Shown: positions 8,859 to 20,621, counted from the first letter of the stretch. The stretch: 64,000 nt of DNA from Desulfocapsa sp. (GCA_016765495.1 JAESPV010000095.1:1-64000); one strand, 5' to 3'. Program-made: numbers and translations. The notes: generated by a model not told the origin, from the sequence alone.

Positions 8859-9791
8859 TCACTTATTTCCGTCTGCTTTCTTATCCTTTTGTCCTTTTTT
8901 GCTTTTCTTTTCCGGCCTTACAATCTCAGCATTACGCCATTGTTCCGCCTGCACAACACTCACCTCTCCCTCTTCATTCACCACTTGAAGTGTGGACTGT
9001 AGTGGATTCTGACGTCTCACCCGGCAGCAGTGACCATCAATCATAAGTTTCTTACCAGGCCGGGGCATACCCTTTCGTTCCCGCTTGTATGTTTCATACT
9101 CATAGGTCAGACAACAGAGCAGTCGGTTGCAAACACCTGAAATTTTGGATGGATTAAGGGGAAGATCCTGTTCTTTAGCCATCTTAATGGAGACAGAATT
9201 AAATTTCTTCATATACCCGGAACAGCAGAGCTCACGACCGCAGGTACCAAGTCCACCAATCATCTTGGTTTCATGACGCACGCCAATCTGCCGCATCTCC
9301 ACCCGTGTCCGGTATTCCTGAACCAGATCTTTTACCAGCGCCCTGAAATCCACCCGCTTATCTGCAGTAAAATAAAAAACCATCTTACTTCCATTGAAAA
9401 ACCGTTCCACGCGAACCAGATGCATTCGCAGTGCATGGTGAAGAATCAGGCCCTTGCATGTTGCAAAAGCAGCCTCTTCTTCAAGGGGAATATTGACATA
9501 ACGGTTACATTCTTCATGGACTGCTCGACGTAGGATTTCGTAACTTGCCTTTCGTTCTACTTCTGAATCTCTGCAAGCAGGAGCTGAACAGATAATACAG
9601 GCCGGTTCAAGTCCAGATTCTCCACGCACCATCACAACTTCATTTTTTTTCAAATCTTCAACATGTGACGAAGCCGTAAATTCCTGACCCAGCGTACGAA
9701 ACCTGATACGGTAAAAATAGAGTAGATTGGTATCTTTTTTCTCATCCGCTTGCGGTTGAGCATTGTCTTGTCGTTTCTGTTTTTCTACCAT
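8859..9791 (-). CDS. ricT: RicT/YaaT family protein (PSP1 C-terminal domain)
   Basis: 310 residues with a PSP1 domain. In Bacillus the homologue RicT/YaaT joins RicA and RicF in an iron-sulphur complex that affects RNase Y processing and phosphorelay signalling. No partner genes are seen here. Cys-rich signatures are intact: CSAPAC near the N-terminal third, GGLGTCGRELCCSGYM, and VCNRLLCCLTYEYETY. The C-terminus is Lys-rich. Its start lies 8 bases after the holB stop, and holB-yaaT adjacency is conserved in many phyla, so the two are probably cotranscribed. Confidence 0.9.
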   Translation of the reverse strand: MVEKQKRQDNAQPQADEKKDTNLLYFYRIRFRTLGQEFTASSHVEDLKKNEVVMVRGESGLEPACIICSAPACRDSEVERKASYEILRRAVHEECNRYVNIPLEEEAAFATCKGLILHHALRMHLVRVERFFNGSKMVFYFTADKRVDFRALVKDLVQEYRTRVEMRQIGVRHETKMIGGLGTCGRELCCSGYMKKFNSVSIKMAKEQDLPLNPSKISGVCNRLLCCLTYEYETYKRERKGMPRPGKKLMIDGHCCRVRRQNPLQSTLQVVNEEGEVSVVQAEQWRNAEIVRPEKKSKKGQKDKKADGNK

Positions 9792-9799
9792 AATATTAT

Positions 9800-10804
9800 C
9801 TATTCTATCAGTCGAAAAAGGAGCACTTCACAAACAAGTGTTCGATTACAGTTTCGACCCAATTCTTTTTCTGCCCGACTAATAGCTTTTAGTTTAGCAA
9901 ACAACTGTTCAGAACTCCAGTCTTTCCGTATACTCACATCCTCTGTGCCTGACTGCTGGCCACAACATTCCAGCAAACAATCTCTGAGCATAAGTTTAAT
10001 CAGCGAAAAGAGGTGCGGCAGATCTTCCTTCAAAGCAGCCATGGATTCTGCCATTGACAGTAATCTCCCAAGCTCTTCATCCCTGTTTTCGACGGTTTCG
10101 GTAAGTAAAGCAATTAACTCTTTCGAAAAATCAACCAGATCCCTGCGATGAAAAAGCTGAGCTTTCCCCGGGCTTCCTTCCCCGAGTCTTGCAAGGAGCA
10201 TTGCCGTATCCAGATCAAGTGTGTCATCTTCTTTCAACAAGATTGCAGCGGTTTCTTTCAGGGTCAAGCCATAAAATGGTATACTTTGACACCGTGACAT
10301 GATCGTTGACAGCACATTTCCCGCTGAATCTGCCGTGAGAATCAGGAGGTTATTATCAGGTGGTTCTTCAAGAGTCTTCAGGAGGCTGTTGGCTGCTTCC
10401 TGACGCATGGTATGTACGTCCTCAATGAGAACCACCCGAGTCTTTGCCTCATAAGGCACAAACGAAAGTGTTTTAATTAATTGTCGAATCTGAGCAATCT
10501 TAATAGCTCCCTTTTCAGGTGCGACAAGCAGGAAATCGGGATGCGACCCGGAAATAAGTTTTTTACATGATGAACAAAAACCACATGCAGAAAGACCATC
10601 TGCCCCACTGCAATTCACCGCCGCCGCCAGCCCTCTGGCAAAGAGCTGCTTGCCCACTCCTTCAGGACCTCGAAAGAGATAGGCATGGGCTAAGCGACCA
10701 CTCGACAAGCTCCTGCTGATTAGATTTTTCGCCTGATGTTGTCCATAAAAAGGCTTTCCGGCTATTTGCAGTGCGATGTCCGGTGGTTGAACTTGAGCGT
10801 GCAT
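9800..10804 (-). CDS. holB: DNA polymerase III subunit delta'
   Basis: Clamp-loader subunit of the replicative polymerase (334 aa). The AAA+ P-loop is GPEGVGKQ at about 45-52. A zinc module with four cysteines follows (NCSGADGLSACGFCSSC). Sensor/arginine-finger region: LLKTLEEPP and IMSRCQS. The intact P-loop is unlike E. coli delta', where it is degenerate, so a DnaX-like role cannot be excluded from sequence alone. Length and the ricT neighbour fit holB. It lies 15 bases after ychF on the same strand. Confidence 0.92.
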   Translation of the reverse strand: MHAQVQPPDIALQIAGKPFYGQHQAKNLISRSLSSGRLAHAYLFRGPEGVGKQLFARGLAAAVNCSGADGLSACGFCSSCKKLISGSHPDFLLVAPEKGAIKIAQIRQLIKTLSFVPYEAKTRVVLIEDVHTMRQEAANSLLKTLEEPPDNNLLILTADSAGNVLSTIMSRCQSIPFYGLTLKETAAILLKEDDTLDLDTAMLLARLGEGSPGKAQLFHRRDLVDFSKELIALLTETVENRDEELGRLLSMAESMAALKEDLPHLFSLIKLMLRDCLLECCGQQSGTEDVSIRKDWSSEQLFAKLKAISRAEKELGRNCNRTLVCEVLLFRLIE

Positions 10805-10819
10805 TTCAATATATGTCCC

Positions 10820-11917
10820 TTAGACATTAAAACGAAAGTTCAAACAATCACCATCAACCACAATATACTCCTTCCCTTCAGAACGCATTAACCCCTTTTC
10901 CTTGGCACCACTTTCACCATCACAGGCAACAAAGTCATCATAGCTGATGGTCTCGGCACGGATAAAACCCCGTTCAAAGTCGGAATGAATCTTTCCAGCT
11001 GCCCCTGGCGCTTTAGTACCCTTGGTAATCGTCCAGGCACGCGTTTCTTTCTCACCCACAGTAAAATAGGTGATCAGGCCAAGGAGTTTATAACCGGCAG
11101 CGATCAATCGGTTCAGACCCGGCTCTTCCATTCCCATATCAGCGAGAAATTCCTGCTGTTCTTCGGCATCGAGCTGACTCAACTCCTGCTCAATGGAACC
11201 GGCAATAATAACCACACCATCGCCATCCGCACTGGCATGCTTTTCAAGAATCCGAACAAAATCGTTACCACTGATCACATCCTCTTCAAGTACATTGGCT
11301 ACGTAAAGAACAGGTTTGTCGGTGAGGAGACACATTTCTTTCATCATCTCCTCTTCCATATCACCATCAGGCACAAGGGTTCTGGCAGAGGCTCCGCCAT
11401 CAAGCACATCACGAAGACGTTCAAGAAAAACTGCCTGAGCCTTCAAGGTTTTATCTCCTGATTTAGCCATGGATTGAGCTTTTTTAAGCCGTTTTTCCAC
11501 GGTATCAAGGTCAGCCAGTATCAACTCCATGGTGATCACTTCACGATCCCTTTCAGGATCAATGGAGCCATCCACATGCACAATATTCTCATCCTCAAAA
11601 CAACGGATCACATGAACAAGAGCATCCACCTGTCTTATATGGCCGAGGAACTGATTCCCAAGCCCCTCTCCCTGACTTGCTCCTTTTACAAGGCCTGCAA
11701 TATCCACAAACTCCATCTGGGTGGCAACCTTACGTTTTGTTTTGGCCATCTCAGCCAATACGTCCAGGCGCTTATCCGGCACCGGAACAATACCCACATT
11801 TGGTTCAATGGTACAAAACGGGTAATTTTCAGCATCAATACCAGCCGCAGTCAAAGCATTAAAAATTGTAGATTTCCCAACATTTGGAAGACCAACAATA
11901 CCACAACGAAATCCCAT
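10820..11917 (-). CDS. ychF: redox-regulated ATPase YchF (Obg family)
   Basis: Ribosome-associated P-loop protein, 365 aa. G1 motif GLPNVGKST at 9-17. In place of the GTP-specifying NKxD it carries N-V-L-E (YVANVLEED), which in this family gives ATP preference. The C-terminal TGS-type region (GAAGKIHSDFERGFIRAETI) ends in the usual NFRFNV. The start has weak upstream signals. It appears to be first in the ychF-holB-ricT run. Confidence 0.97.
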   Translation of the reverse strand: MGFRCGIVGLPNVGKSTIFNALTAAGIDAENYPFCTIEPNVGIVPVPDKRLDVLAEMAKTKRKVATQMEFVDIAGLVKGASQGEGLGNQFLGHIRQVDALVHVIRCFEDENIVHVDGSIDPERDREVITMELILADLDTVEKRLKKAQSMAKSGDKTLKAQAVFLERLRDVLDGGASARTLVPDGDMEEEMMKEMCLLTDKPVLYVANVLEEDVISGNDFVRILEKHASADGDGVVIIAGSIEQELSQLDAEEQQEFLADMGMEEPGLNRLIAAGYKLLGLITYFTVGEKETRAWTITKGTKAPGAAGKIHSDFERGFIRAETISYDDFVACDGESGAKEKGLMRSEGKEYIVVDGDCLNFRFNV

Positions 11918-12044
11918 ATATAACTCCCTACCCGTTAAGAGTATGTAAAAACTAGATATATCAAACGTAACGACAAATTATAAAAAATGGAATAGTATAC
12001 CCTGCTCAAAGAGAAAATGCCCATTTTTTTGCAAGGAACTTCCC

Positions 12045-13352
12045 ATGACCACAACTTCCATATTAATCAGCAACGTCACTCTTTTCACGGATCCTGACAG
12101 CCCACTTGCCTCCAATCAATGGCTTTTGTGCGAAGGTGACTCAATTCACTCATTCGGCTCCATGGCATCCATCCCCGACTGCCCTGATGCTGCCTGCATT
12201 GATGGAACAGACAAACTGCTTATGCCCGGTCTGATTAACGCACACAATCACTGTGCGATGACCCTTTTTCGCGGACTTGCTGACGACCTTGAACTTGGCG
12301 AATGGTTAAACAAGCATATCTTCCCGGCAGAAGCCGCTAACGTGAATAAAGAAATGGTCTACTGGTGTACAAAGCTTGCCGCAGCCGAGATGATACTGTC
12401 CGGCACAACCACGGTGGCAGACGGTTATTTTTATGAAAATCAGGCAGCACAAGCACTCCTTGAATCTGGAATGCGGGCTGTCCCGGCACAAGGTATTGTC
12501 GATTTTCCCGCTCCGGGAGTTCCTGATCCAAGTACAAATATTGATGTTGTTGAAACGTTCCTGACCAACTGGAAAAACAAAAATGATCGAATAACACCTG
12601 CTGTATTTGCTCATTCGCCATATACTTGTTCTGCCAAAACATTACAGGCAGCCAAAACACTGGCCGTAAAACATCAGGCACCTTTCTTCATTCATATTGC
12701 AGAAAGCAGACACGAACAAAACATCATCATAGAGCCGCAGGGAACAAGCCCAATTCGTCATCTTGCCGCACTGGGTCTGCTGGACAATGACACTGTCCTC
12801 ATTCATTGTGTCTGGCTTGATGATGAGGACCGGGAAATTATTAAGAAAAGTGGGGCTGGTGTAGTGATTTGCCCACAAAGCCACCTGAAACTGGCGTCGG
12901 GTATTGCCAAAACGTCCACAATGGATACGATGAGAATTCCAATCGGACTTGGTACCGATGGAAGCGCCAGCAATAACAGCCTGGATATGTTCTGCGAAAT
13001 GGATATCCTTGCAAAAACCCAAAAACTCTGGACACTCGATGCCACGGTCATGCCCGCAAAGCGTGCTCTGGCAGCGGCAACTAAAAGTAATGCGAAGATC
13101 CTGGGGCTTTCAATGCTGGGAGAAATCGCTCCTGGATTTAAAGCGGATATTACTCTGTTAGATATGAACCAGCCTCATTTACAGCCATTCTACAATAGTG
13201 ATGTTTTGGTCTACAGTGGCAGTGGAGCAGATGTTGAAACAGTTATCATAAATGGCAGGATCATACTAAGAGACCGTGAACTTCTTTCCTTCGATTTGAA
13301 TGAGTGCATGACAAAGGTACGAAAACTTGCTGCCCCACTCGGTTTGCTTTAA
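12045..13352 (+). CDS. mtaD: 5-methylthioadenosine/S-adenosylhomocysteine deaminase
   Basis: Amidohydrolase (435 aa) expected to deaminate methylthioadenosine or S-adenosylhomocysteine to the inosyl forms, part of methyl-cycle salvage. Metal motif HxH at H67/H69 (NAHNHCAMTLFRGLADD), further ligands in FIHIAESRHEQ and the CPQSHLKL segment, and the final aspartate in LGTDGSASNNSLDM. A ribosome site CAAGGAAC (12033-12040) supports the start. Related chlorohydrolases and guanine deaminases share this fold, but the FRGLADDLELGEWL stretch is typical of MtaD. It is convergent with the yqaA-like gene. Confidence 0.9.
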   Translation: MTTTSILISNVTLFTDPDSPLASNQWLLCEGDSIHSFGSMASIPDCPDAACIDGTDKLLMPGLINAHNHCAMTLFRGLADDLELGEWLNKHIFPAEAANVNKEMVYWCTKLAAAEMILSGTTTVADGYFYENQAAQALLESGMRAVPAQGIVDFPAPGVPDPSTNIDVVETFLTNWKNKNDRITPAVFAHSPYTCSAKTLQAAKTLAVKHQAPFFIHIAESRHEQNIIIEPQGTSPIRHLAALGLLDNDTVLIHCVWLDDEDREIIKKSGAGVVICPQSHLKLASGIAKTSTMDTMRIPIGLGTDGSASNNSLDMFCEMDILAKTQKLWTLDATVMPAKRALAAATKSNAKILGLSMLGEIAPGFKADITLLDMNQPHLQPFYNSDVLVYSGSGADVETVIINGRIILRDRELLSFDLNECMTKVRKLAAPLGLL

Positions 13353-13399
13353 GGGGCGGTAACTAAAGTCTATCAATGAAAAAAACAACAGGCAGTGAA

Positions 13400-14083
13400 T
13401 TAAAAGAATAACTTCAACATTGCAAAACCGCCAATCAGGAGGACTACAAAGGCAATGCAAAGGAGATTAAAATAACGGTCAATAAAGCGCTTAGCTGGCT
13501 CACCCCATTTATACAGGAGCCATGCCACGAGAAAAAAGCGACAGGCTCGGGCAAAAAACGAGGCTATCAGGAAAACAGGCAGATTAACATGAGCAACACC
13601 AGCCGTAATGGTGGTCAGTTTGTAAGGCAGAGGAGTCAAGCCAAAGATAAATACAATCCAGGCATTCCAGTGATCATAAACCTGGAACAGGTATTCCCCG
13701 CCAAGCGCACTTCCCATACTTGAGACAAGATAGGGTGGCAATGCAATGTCAAGCTGCCCATCAACATCCACCAGAGTCATATGAGCCACATTTTCAACGA
13801 CCCAACGTCCCATGGTATCCCAGGCAAAGACACCGATTCCGTATCCTGCCAGGCCACCGGCGACTGAAGCGAGCGTGCACCAGAATGCATATTTATACCA
13901 GCGGCTGGTCGCTCCAAGCACCAGAGCAATGAGTAACACATCAGGAGGGATGGGAAAAAAACTTGCTTCTGCAAAGGAAAGAACAACAAGTGCCAGTAAG
14001 CCGTATTTGCTATCTGCCCAGTGCAACATCCAATCATATAGACGCCGCACTATCCCGTTTTTCTTTAGTTTTTCTTCAGTCAT
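13400..14083 (-). CDS. YqaA/DedA family membrane protein
   Basis: 227 residues of the SNARE-associated (VTT/DedA) family, YqaA branch. Signature: FAEASFFPIPPDVLLIALVL near the N-terminus, a central Gly-rich segment (VAGGLAGYGIGVFAWDT), and FGLTPLPYKLTTITAGVAHV. About five hydrophobic stretches. DedA proteins are thought to move phospholipids or carrier lipids across the membrane; YqaA itself is uncharacterised. The first 8 bases overlap the end of pcm, so they are probably cotranscribed. Confidence 0.88.
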   Translation of the reverse strand: MTEEKLKKNGIVRRLYDWMLHWADSKYGLLALVVLSFAEASFFPIPPDVLLIALVLGATSRWYKYAFWCTLASVAGGLAGYGIGVFAWDTMGRWVVENVAHMTLVDVDGQLDIALPPYLVSSMGSALGGEYLFQVYDHWNAWIVFIFGLTPLPYKLTTITAGVAHVNLPVFLIASFFARACRFFLVAWLLYKWGEPAKRFIDRYFNLLCIAFVVLLIGGFAMLKLFF

Positions 14084-14726
14084 TCTTCCAACCGTACGCC
14101 CCTATCAAACTTACAAAACGAACACTCTCAAGCCGCTGTACTTCAATCTCACCACCTTCTTTTGTAACGTACTGCAATTCCTGTACATTGCGGTCACCTA
14201 CAGGAATCACCATACGTCCTGTATCTGCCAGTTGATCTATCAATGGTTCAGGGATTTCAGGGCTGCCGGCTGTAACGATAATAGCATCATAGGGGGCATG
14301 TTCCTGCCATCCCATAGTGCCGTCATCAAGGCGGGAAAGGATGTTGTAGAAATGCAACTGATCAAATACTTTACGGGCTCCGGCAAGGAGGGTATTAATC
14401 CGTTCTACGGTATACACCTGGGCACAAAGTCTTGAAAGTACAGCAGCCTGATAGCCGGATCCGGTACCTATTTCAAGAACTTTTTCAGTTCCTTTTAACT
14501 GCAGAGCCTGGGTCATTGCAGCCACAATAAAAGGCTGAGAAATTGTCTGGTCACTGGCAATGGGAAGGGGATGATCGCCATATGCTCTTGCCTGCATGGC
14601 ATCATCGACAAAGAGGTGCCTAGGCACCTCTGCCATAACTTTTAAAACATTGGGATCACTAACCCCACGTGAACGAAGCTGCTCCTGCACCATTCGTTCA
14701 CGCACTGTGGCAAAGCTATCTATCAC
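14076..14726 (-). CDS. pcm: protein-L-isoaspartate O-methyltransferase
   Basis: Repairs isoaspartyl damage in proteins with SAM as methyl donor. 216 aa. The PCMT signature PLPIASDQTISQPFIVAAM is followed by the SAM-binding VLEIGTGSGYQAAVLSRL. The C-terminal GRMVIPVG motif is present. It overlaps the upstream lipoprotein gene by ATGA (14723-14726) and the downstream yqaA-like gene by 8 bases, giving a tight three-gene unit. Pcm is often found with stress genes; htpG lies just upstream. Confidence 0.96.
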   Translation of the reverse strand: MIDSFATVRERMVQEQLRSRGVSDPNVLKVMAEVPRHLFVDDAMQARAYGDHPLPIASDQTISQPFIVAAMTQALQLKGTEKVLEIGTGSGYQAAVLSRLCAQVYTVERINTLLAGARKVFDQLHFYNILSRLDDGTMGWQEHAPYDAIIVTAGSPEIPEPLIDQLADTGRMVIPVGDRNVQELQYVTKEGGEIEVQRLESVRFVSLIGAYGWKND

Positions 14727-15121
14727 TTCTTTTCAGTCTCCTGCCAGGAATAATCATCCTGCCAGTCAAATTCGTCATCATCATAGCCACTATAATGACA
14801 GCGTTTAACCGTATCTCCTGCAAGGGTGATAGCCACCATATCATAGCCATCAGGATCAAAAATTCCTCCCACATAAGGGGCATTCTGCAAGGCTGTCCGA
14901 GACTCTTCGTAATAAAGCCATTCTTCTACCCCGGGACTTACCATACGCTTGGAATCAGGTTCTCCCATGAGTTCCAGAACTTCGTTACATGTGGTCTGTC
15001 CAACTTTAATCATGGCGACATCGGAAACCAGATGACGTGTAGGCGTTCCTGAACATCCCGCTATAAACAAAGCCAGGAACAACAAATTTGTGAAAAAAAG
15101 AGGCCGAAAGGCGTTTAGCAT
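14723..15121 (-). CDS. BamE/SmpA-like lipoprotein
   Basis: 132 residues with a signal sequence ending in the lipobox LFIAGC (Cys at 23). The mature part has the pattern VGQTTCNEVLELMGEPDSKR, which resembles the SmpA/OmlA/BamE fold (xxGxTkxEVxxxxGxP). The C-terminus is acidic. BamE is a subunit of the outer-membrane protein assembly machine. This protein may be only a fold relative, since such lipoproteins are numerous. It overlaps pcm by four bases. Confidence 0.75.
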   Translation of the reverse strand: MLNAFRPLFFTNLLFLALFIAGCSGTPTRHLVSDVAMIKVGQTTCNEVLELMGEPDSKRMVSPGVEEWLYYEESRTALQNAPYVGGIFDPDGYDMVAITLAGDTVKRCHYSGYDDDEFDWQDDYSWQETEKK

Positions 15122-15135
15122 AGGAATCTCCAGCT

Positions 15136-15184
15136 AAAAAAGAACGGTTGAAAAGGTCGTAAAACGTGTTTCTTCAACCGTTCT
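15136..15184 (-). terminator. rho-independent terminator of htpG
   Basis: Perfect 12-bp stem AGAACGGTTGAA (15141-15152) / TTCAACCGTTCT (15173-15184). On the minus strand it is followed by TTTTT (15140-15136). It separates htpG from the lipoprotein-pcm-yqaA unit. Confidence 0.85.
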
Positions 15185-15231
15185 ATAGCGTGTTGAGAGG
15201 CTTTTTTCAACGTATAAGTGAATCTTGAATC

Positions 15232-17103
15232 TCAAGCCCCAACGGCTTTATTGAGAATTTTGTAATTTCTCTCCACCATAACCATCGGATCAACCACAAG
15301 ACCTGCCTGAATCATTGCATTATCATAGATCTGTGCTGCCACATCAGAAGCAAAAGATTCATCGCTTTTCACAAGATCTGCGAGCTGCTTAATAAGAGGA
15401 CTTGCAAGATTGATCTCAAGAGTCTTTTTGCTGGCTTCCGGAGCAAGGCCTTTTTCCATACGGCTTGCAGCCATGATACGTTCCATGGAAGAAGTCATGT
15501 ACCCATCAGGATTCACGATCATTGCGGGAGAATCAACAAGACGTTTAGATTCGAGAACATCAGCCACTTTGTCATCAAGTGTTTTCTTCAACCAGGCAAC
15601 AAGATCACTACTGGCATCGCTATCCAGTTTCTCAGCTTGCTCCTCATCGCTTTCCTTGTCATCGTCACTCTTTGACAGATCAAGATCAGCACGATCAGCG
15701 GATACCAGTTTCTTACCATCGAACTCACCTAAATGATTCAATACGAAGTCATCGATGGGTTCCATGGTGTAGATAATTTCGATATTCTTTTTATTAAACA
15801 TCTCAACATATGGACCAGCCTCAATGGCAGCACGATTGGGGCCATTGATATAATAAATTTCTTCCTGCCCTTCTGCCATACGCTCAACATAAGCGGCAAG
15901 TGATGTTGGCTTACCGTCATCAGAACGGGAAGACTGAAAACGAACCAGCGGTGCCAGTTCTTTCTGAAACTCATAATCTGAGGTCACCCCTTCCTTGATA
16001 TAAATGCCAAAGGTATTCCAGAATTCGAGATAGTAATCGGAATCCCGCTTTGCCTCTTCTGCCAGAAATTTAAGAAACCGCTTAGTGATCACTTTACGAA
16101 GTTTCATCACCAGCGCATTATCCTGAAGCGACTGACGGGAAATATTAAGGGGAAGATCTTCACTATCCACCACCCCTTTTAAAAAGCGCAGCCATTCGGG
16201 GAGGATATTTTTAGAATGCTGATCAATGAGTATCCGCTGACAGTATAGATTCACCCCCGGTTCAACCCGGCCAAAACCCATGGACTCAAAGTTTTCCTTG
16301 GGGGCAAAAAGGACTGCATTAATGGCGAGTGGTGCATCAACGGAAAAATGGAGGCGGTAATGAGGATCGTCTGAGACGTTAGCAATAAATTTATAGAAAT
16401 CGTTATACTCTTCGTCGGTGATCTCCTGCTTAGACCTGGTCCAGATAGCCTGAACAGTATTTACGGTCTCCCCTTCAAGCTTAATGGGGAAGGGAACAAA
16501 ACTTGAATACTGTTTGATGATACTTTCAACTTTCCATTTTTTATCATACTCATGGGCATCGTCTTTTAGCTCAATAATGACCTTGGTTCCACGATGTAAA
16601 CCTGGTGCTTCAGAGATGGTAAAGCTACCGGCGCCCTCTGAAACCCATTCGTTTCCTTCCGAGCCATCCCAGGAACGACTCTGAACTGTAACTTTTTTTC
16701 CTGCCATAAATGCAGCATAGAACCCTACTCCGAACTGGCCGATAAGACTCACATCTTTGCGTGCAGCCTCTGCAAGCTCTGCAACAAAATTACCGGAACC
16801 GGAATGAGCAATAGTACCAAGGTTCCTCTCAAGCTCCGCACGCGTCATACCAATACCGGTATCTGTGATGGTCAAAGTGTGCTTTTCTTCATCAAGATCA
16901 ATATTTATTTCCAAAGGCACATGATCATCAAAAATATCATCCTGAGTTAAGCTCTCATGGCGCATTTTTTCAAGTGCATCCGAGCTATTGGAAATCAGCT
17001 CACGAATAAAAATTTCACGATCGGTGTAGAGCGAATTAATTACAATATCTAACATCTTCTGGGTTTCTGCCTGAAACTCATGGGTTGTTTCCTGAACACT
17101 CAT
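15232..17103 (-). CDS. htpG: molecular chaperone HtpG (Hsp90)
   Basis: Cytosolic ATP-dependent chaperone, 623 aa, the usual bacterial length. GHKL ATP-binding motifs: ELISNSSDALEKMRHESL, DTGIGMTRAEL, and GQFGVGFYAAFM. The middle domain has GVVDSEDLPLNISRQSLQ. The C-terminal dimerisation domain is complete. A GGAG-type ribosome site lies just upstream of the start. It ends in a clear terminator. Confidence 0.98.
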   Translation of the reverse strand: MSVQETTHEFQAETQKMLDIVINSLYTDREIFIRELISNSSDALEKMRHESLTQDDIFDDHVPLEINIDLDEEKHTLTITDTGIGMTRAELERNLGTIAHSGSGNFVAELAEAARKDVSLIGQFGVGFYAAFMAGKKVTVQSRSWDGSEGNEWVSEGAGSFTISEAPGLHRGTKVIIELKDDAHEYDKKWKVESIIKQYSSFVPFPIKLEGETVNTVQAIWTRSKQEITDEEYNDFYKFIANVSDDPHYRLHFSVDAPLAINAVLFAPKENFESMGFGRVEPGVNLYCQRILIDQHSKNILPEWLRFLKGVVDSEDLPLNISRQSLQDNALVMKLRKVITKRFLKFLAEEAKRDSDYYLEFWNTFGIYIKEGVTSDYEFQKELAPLVRFQSSRSDDGKPTSLAAYVERMAEGQEEIYYINGPNRAAIEAGPYVEMFNKKNIEIIYTMEPIDDFVLNHLGEFDGKKLVSADRADLDLSKSDDDKESDEEQAEKLDSDASSDLVAWLKKTLDDKVADVLESKRLVDSPAMIVNPDGYMTSSMERIMAASRMEKGLAPEASKKTLEINLASPLIKQLADLVKSDESFASDVAAQIYDNAMIQAGLVVDPMVMVERNYKILNKAVGA

Positions 17104-17258
17104 TTTATATCTCCTCTCACATAATCATATTGAACAAAGGAGCAGCTTCGCCCCAATTCCGTTGCTTTTTTACTAAAAGTCGGCCAAAATGATAAGCATG
17201 CATGCCCCACTGTCAAGCCTTGAGGCTCAATGGAAACCTACAACGTCATGATACTGAA

Positions 17259-18665
17259 ATGAAAAATATACAGAAAGATACCCTGATCATTGGAGCCGGA
17301 CTCTCCGGACTCACCGTTGCCTGGAAACTCAAACAGATTCCCGGTCACACCATTCTTCTCCTGGAACAATCAGAACGCGCAGGCGGGACAATCGTAAGTC
17401 ACGCAGAGGATGGGTATCTTGCAGAAGGCGGGCCGCACGGTTTTCTTGATAACTGTACAGAATCCCAATCACTGCTCACGGAAACCGGGCTTGACAAAGA
17501 ATGTCTCAAAGCTCCCCTCGCAAAATTTGTCCGCTACGTGTGTATGGATGGCAAGCTGAAACTCATCCCCCAGTCACCACTTAAAATTCTTGTAGCACCT
17601 CTTATCTCACCCCTTGCAAAATTGCGCGTTGCCGGCGACTTTTTCAAAAAACCGCTGGAAGGAGAGCCCACGGTGAGCGAGTGGGTTCAACACCGTTTTG
17701 GTAAAGCCCTTTTGCCATATGTTGATGCTGTTTTTACCGGAACCTATGCAGGAGATCTGGATCGTCTGGTTATTGATGCAGTGATGCCCGGTGTACGGAA
17801 GATTGAAAAAGAACACGGTTCTCTGATCTATGGCCTGTTAAAAAAGATGAAGACCGCAAAAACAACAAAAGCGGGACAGGGAAAGAAAAAAGGACTTCCT
17901 GCCATGACCAGTTTTCCAACCGGAATGGGCAGACTGCCCGAACGTTTATACGAAAATATCAGCAGCGACGAAATCAAAAACGATTGCCCGGTATTGAGTA
18001 TTTCACGGGGAAATGATGGCTGGCTGGTAAACACTGAAAAAGAGAGTTTTGAATGCCGGAATCTGGTACTGGCACTCCCGGTAAATACAGCACTTACACT
18101 CCTTGCAAATGTAACAGCCCCACCACCACTTGCAAAAATCCCGGAAGCCAGGATTGTCACCATTGCCATGGGGTTTGGAGCGGGAGCAAGTTTACCTCCC
18201 GGTTTTGGCTATCTAACACCTGAAAGAGAACAACGCTTTTGTCTCGGCGCACTCTTTTCCTCCAATATGTTTCCGGGCCGTTCCCCAAAAGATCATATCC
18301 TGCTGGAAGCCTTGGTTGGCGGGCGCAGACACCCGGAACGTCTTGAGCTTGATGATGACACATTGATAAAAGAGGCAGTACAGGACTTACAGCAACTCCT
18401 TAATCTCCCCAACCCTCCAAGCTATGCTAAAGTTTTACGTCCACGCAGTGGAATCCCACAACTGGAGAAAGGGTACCCAGACTTACTTAAGTGGCGAAAC
18501 AACATGATGAAAGCGGAAAAAGGATTGTACGTTACGGGATTTGGCTGGGAAGGGATTGGGCTCAACGACATGATTAAAACCGCATACCGAGTGAGTGATG
18601 CGATTAAACAGGGTGAGCAGGATCGCGGAGAAGAGAATGCAGAGGTGAAGAAAGTTTATTTTTGA
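17259..18665 (+). CDS. hemG: protoporphyrinogen oxidase, HemY type
   Basis: FAD flavoenzyme of the monoamine-oxidase fold (468 aa from this start) expected to oxidise protoporphyrinogen IX or coproporphyrinogen III to the porphyrin in haem synthesis. The dinucleotide motif IIGAGLSGLTVAWKL is followed by LLLEQSERAGG. The C-terminal FAD motif reads GLYVTGFGWEGIGLNDMI. The frame also opens at 17202, but those 19 residues precede the conserved beta strand and look non-native. Neither start has a clear ribosome site. Whether the product is a PPO or a coproporphyrinogen oxidase (CgoX) cannot be settled from sequence. Confidence 0.88.
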   Translation: MKNIQKDTLIIGAGLSGLTVAWKLKQIPGHTILLLEQSERAGGTIVSHAEDGYLAEGGPHGFLDNCTESQSLLTETGLDKECLKAPLAKFVRYVCMDGKLKLIPQSPLKILVAPLISPLAKLRVAGDFFKKPLEGEPTVSEWVQHRFGKALLPYVDAVFTGTYAGDLDRLVIDAVMPGVRKIEKEHGSLIYGLLKKMKTAKTTKAGQGKKKGLPAMTSFPTGMGRLPERLYENISSDEIKNDCPVLSISRGNDGWLVNTEKESFECRNLVLALPVNTALTLLANVTAPPPLAKIPEARIVTIAMGFGAGASLPPGFGYLTPEREQRFCLGALFSSNMFPGRSPKDHILLEALVGGRRHPERLELDDDTLIKEAVQDLQQLLNLPNPPSYAKVLRPRSGIPQLEKGYPDLLKWRNNMMKAEKGLYVTGFGWEGIGLNDMIKTAYRVSDAIKQGEQDRGEENAEVKKVYF

Positions 18666-18883
18666 TCACTCACATAATACAATATCAACGTAAAAAATAA
18701 TGGCAGCTTCTTTTGCAGAACATAGTATTTTAACTGGGTGCTGCCTCCCGTTTGTTTGTCCCCGCTGATGTAACTCAGCAAATCTAAAGACTGTACTTCA
18801 GTGCTTTCCCGATGTAATAGTTTATGAGTACCTATTTGATTTACTGTCCCCTGCATGGAACAAAACTCAACTGCCCCTGAACA
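18666..18883. other. 218-bp gap upstream of the GGDEF gene, nothing assigned
   Basis: AT-rich, without a convincing gene. A ten-codon frame from the ATG at 18855 ends in a TGA that overlaps the start codon of the GGDEF gene (ATGA at 18884). This could be a leader peptide or chance. Confidence 0.3.
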
Positions 18884-20566
<1,683 letters not shown>

Positions 20567-20621
20567 AACAGCGGAGATAGACCTGTTTTCTGATACGTGA
20601 TTCACCAATACTACACCACAA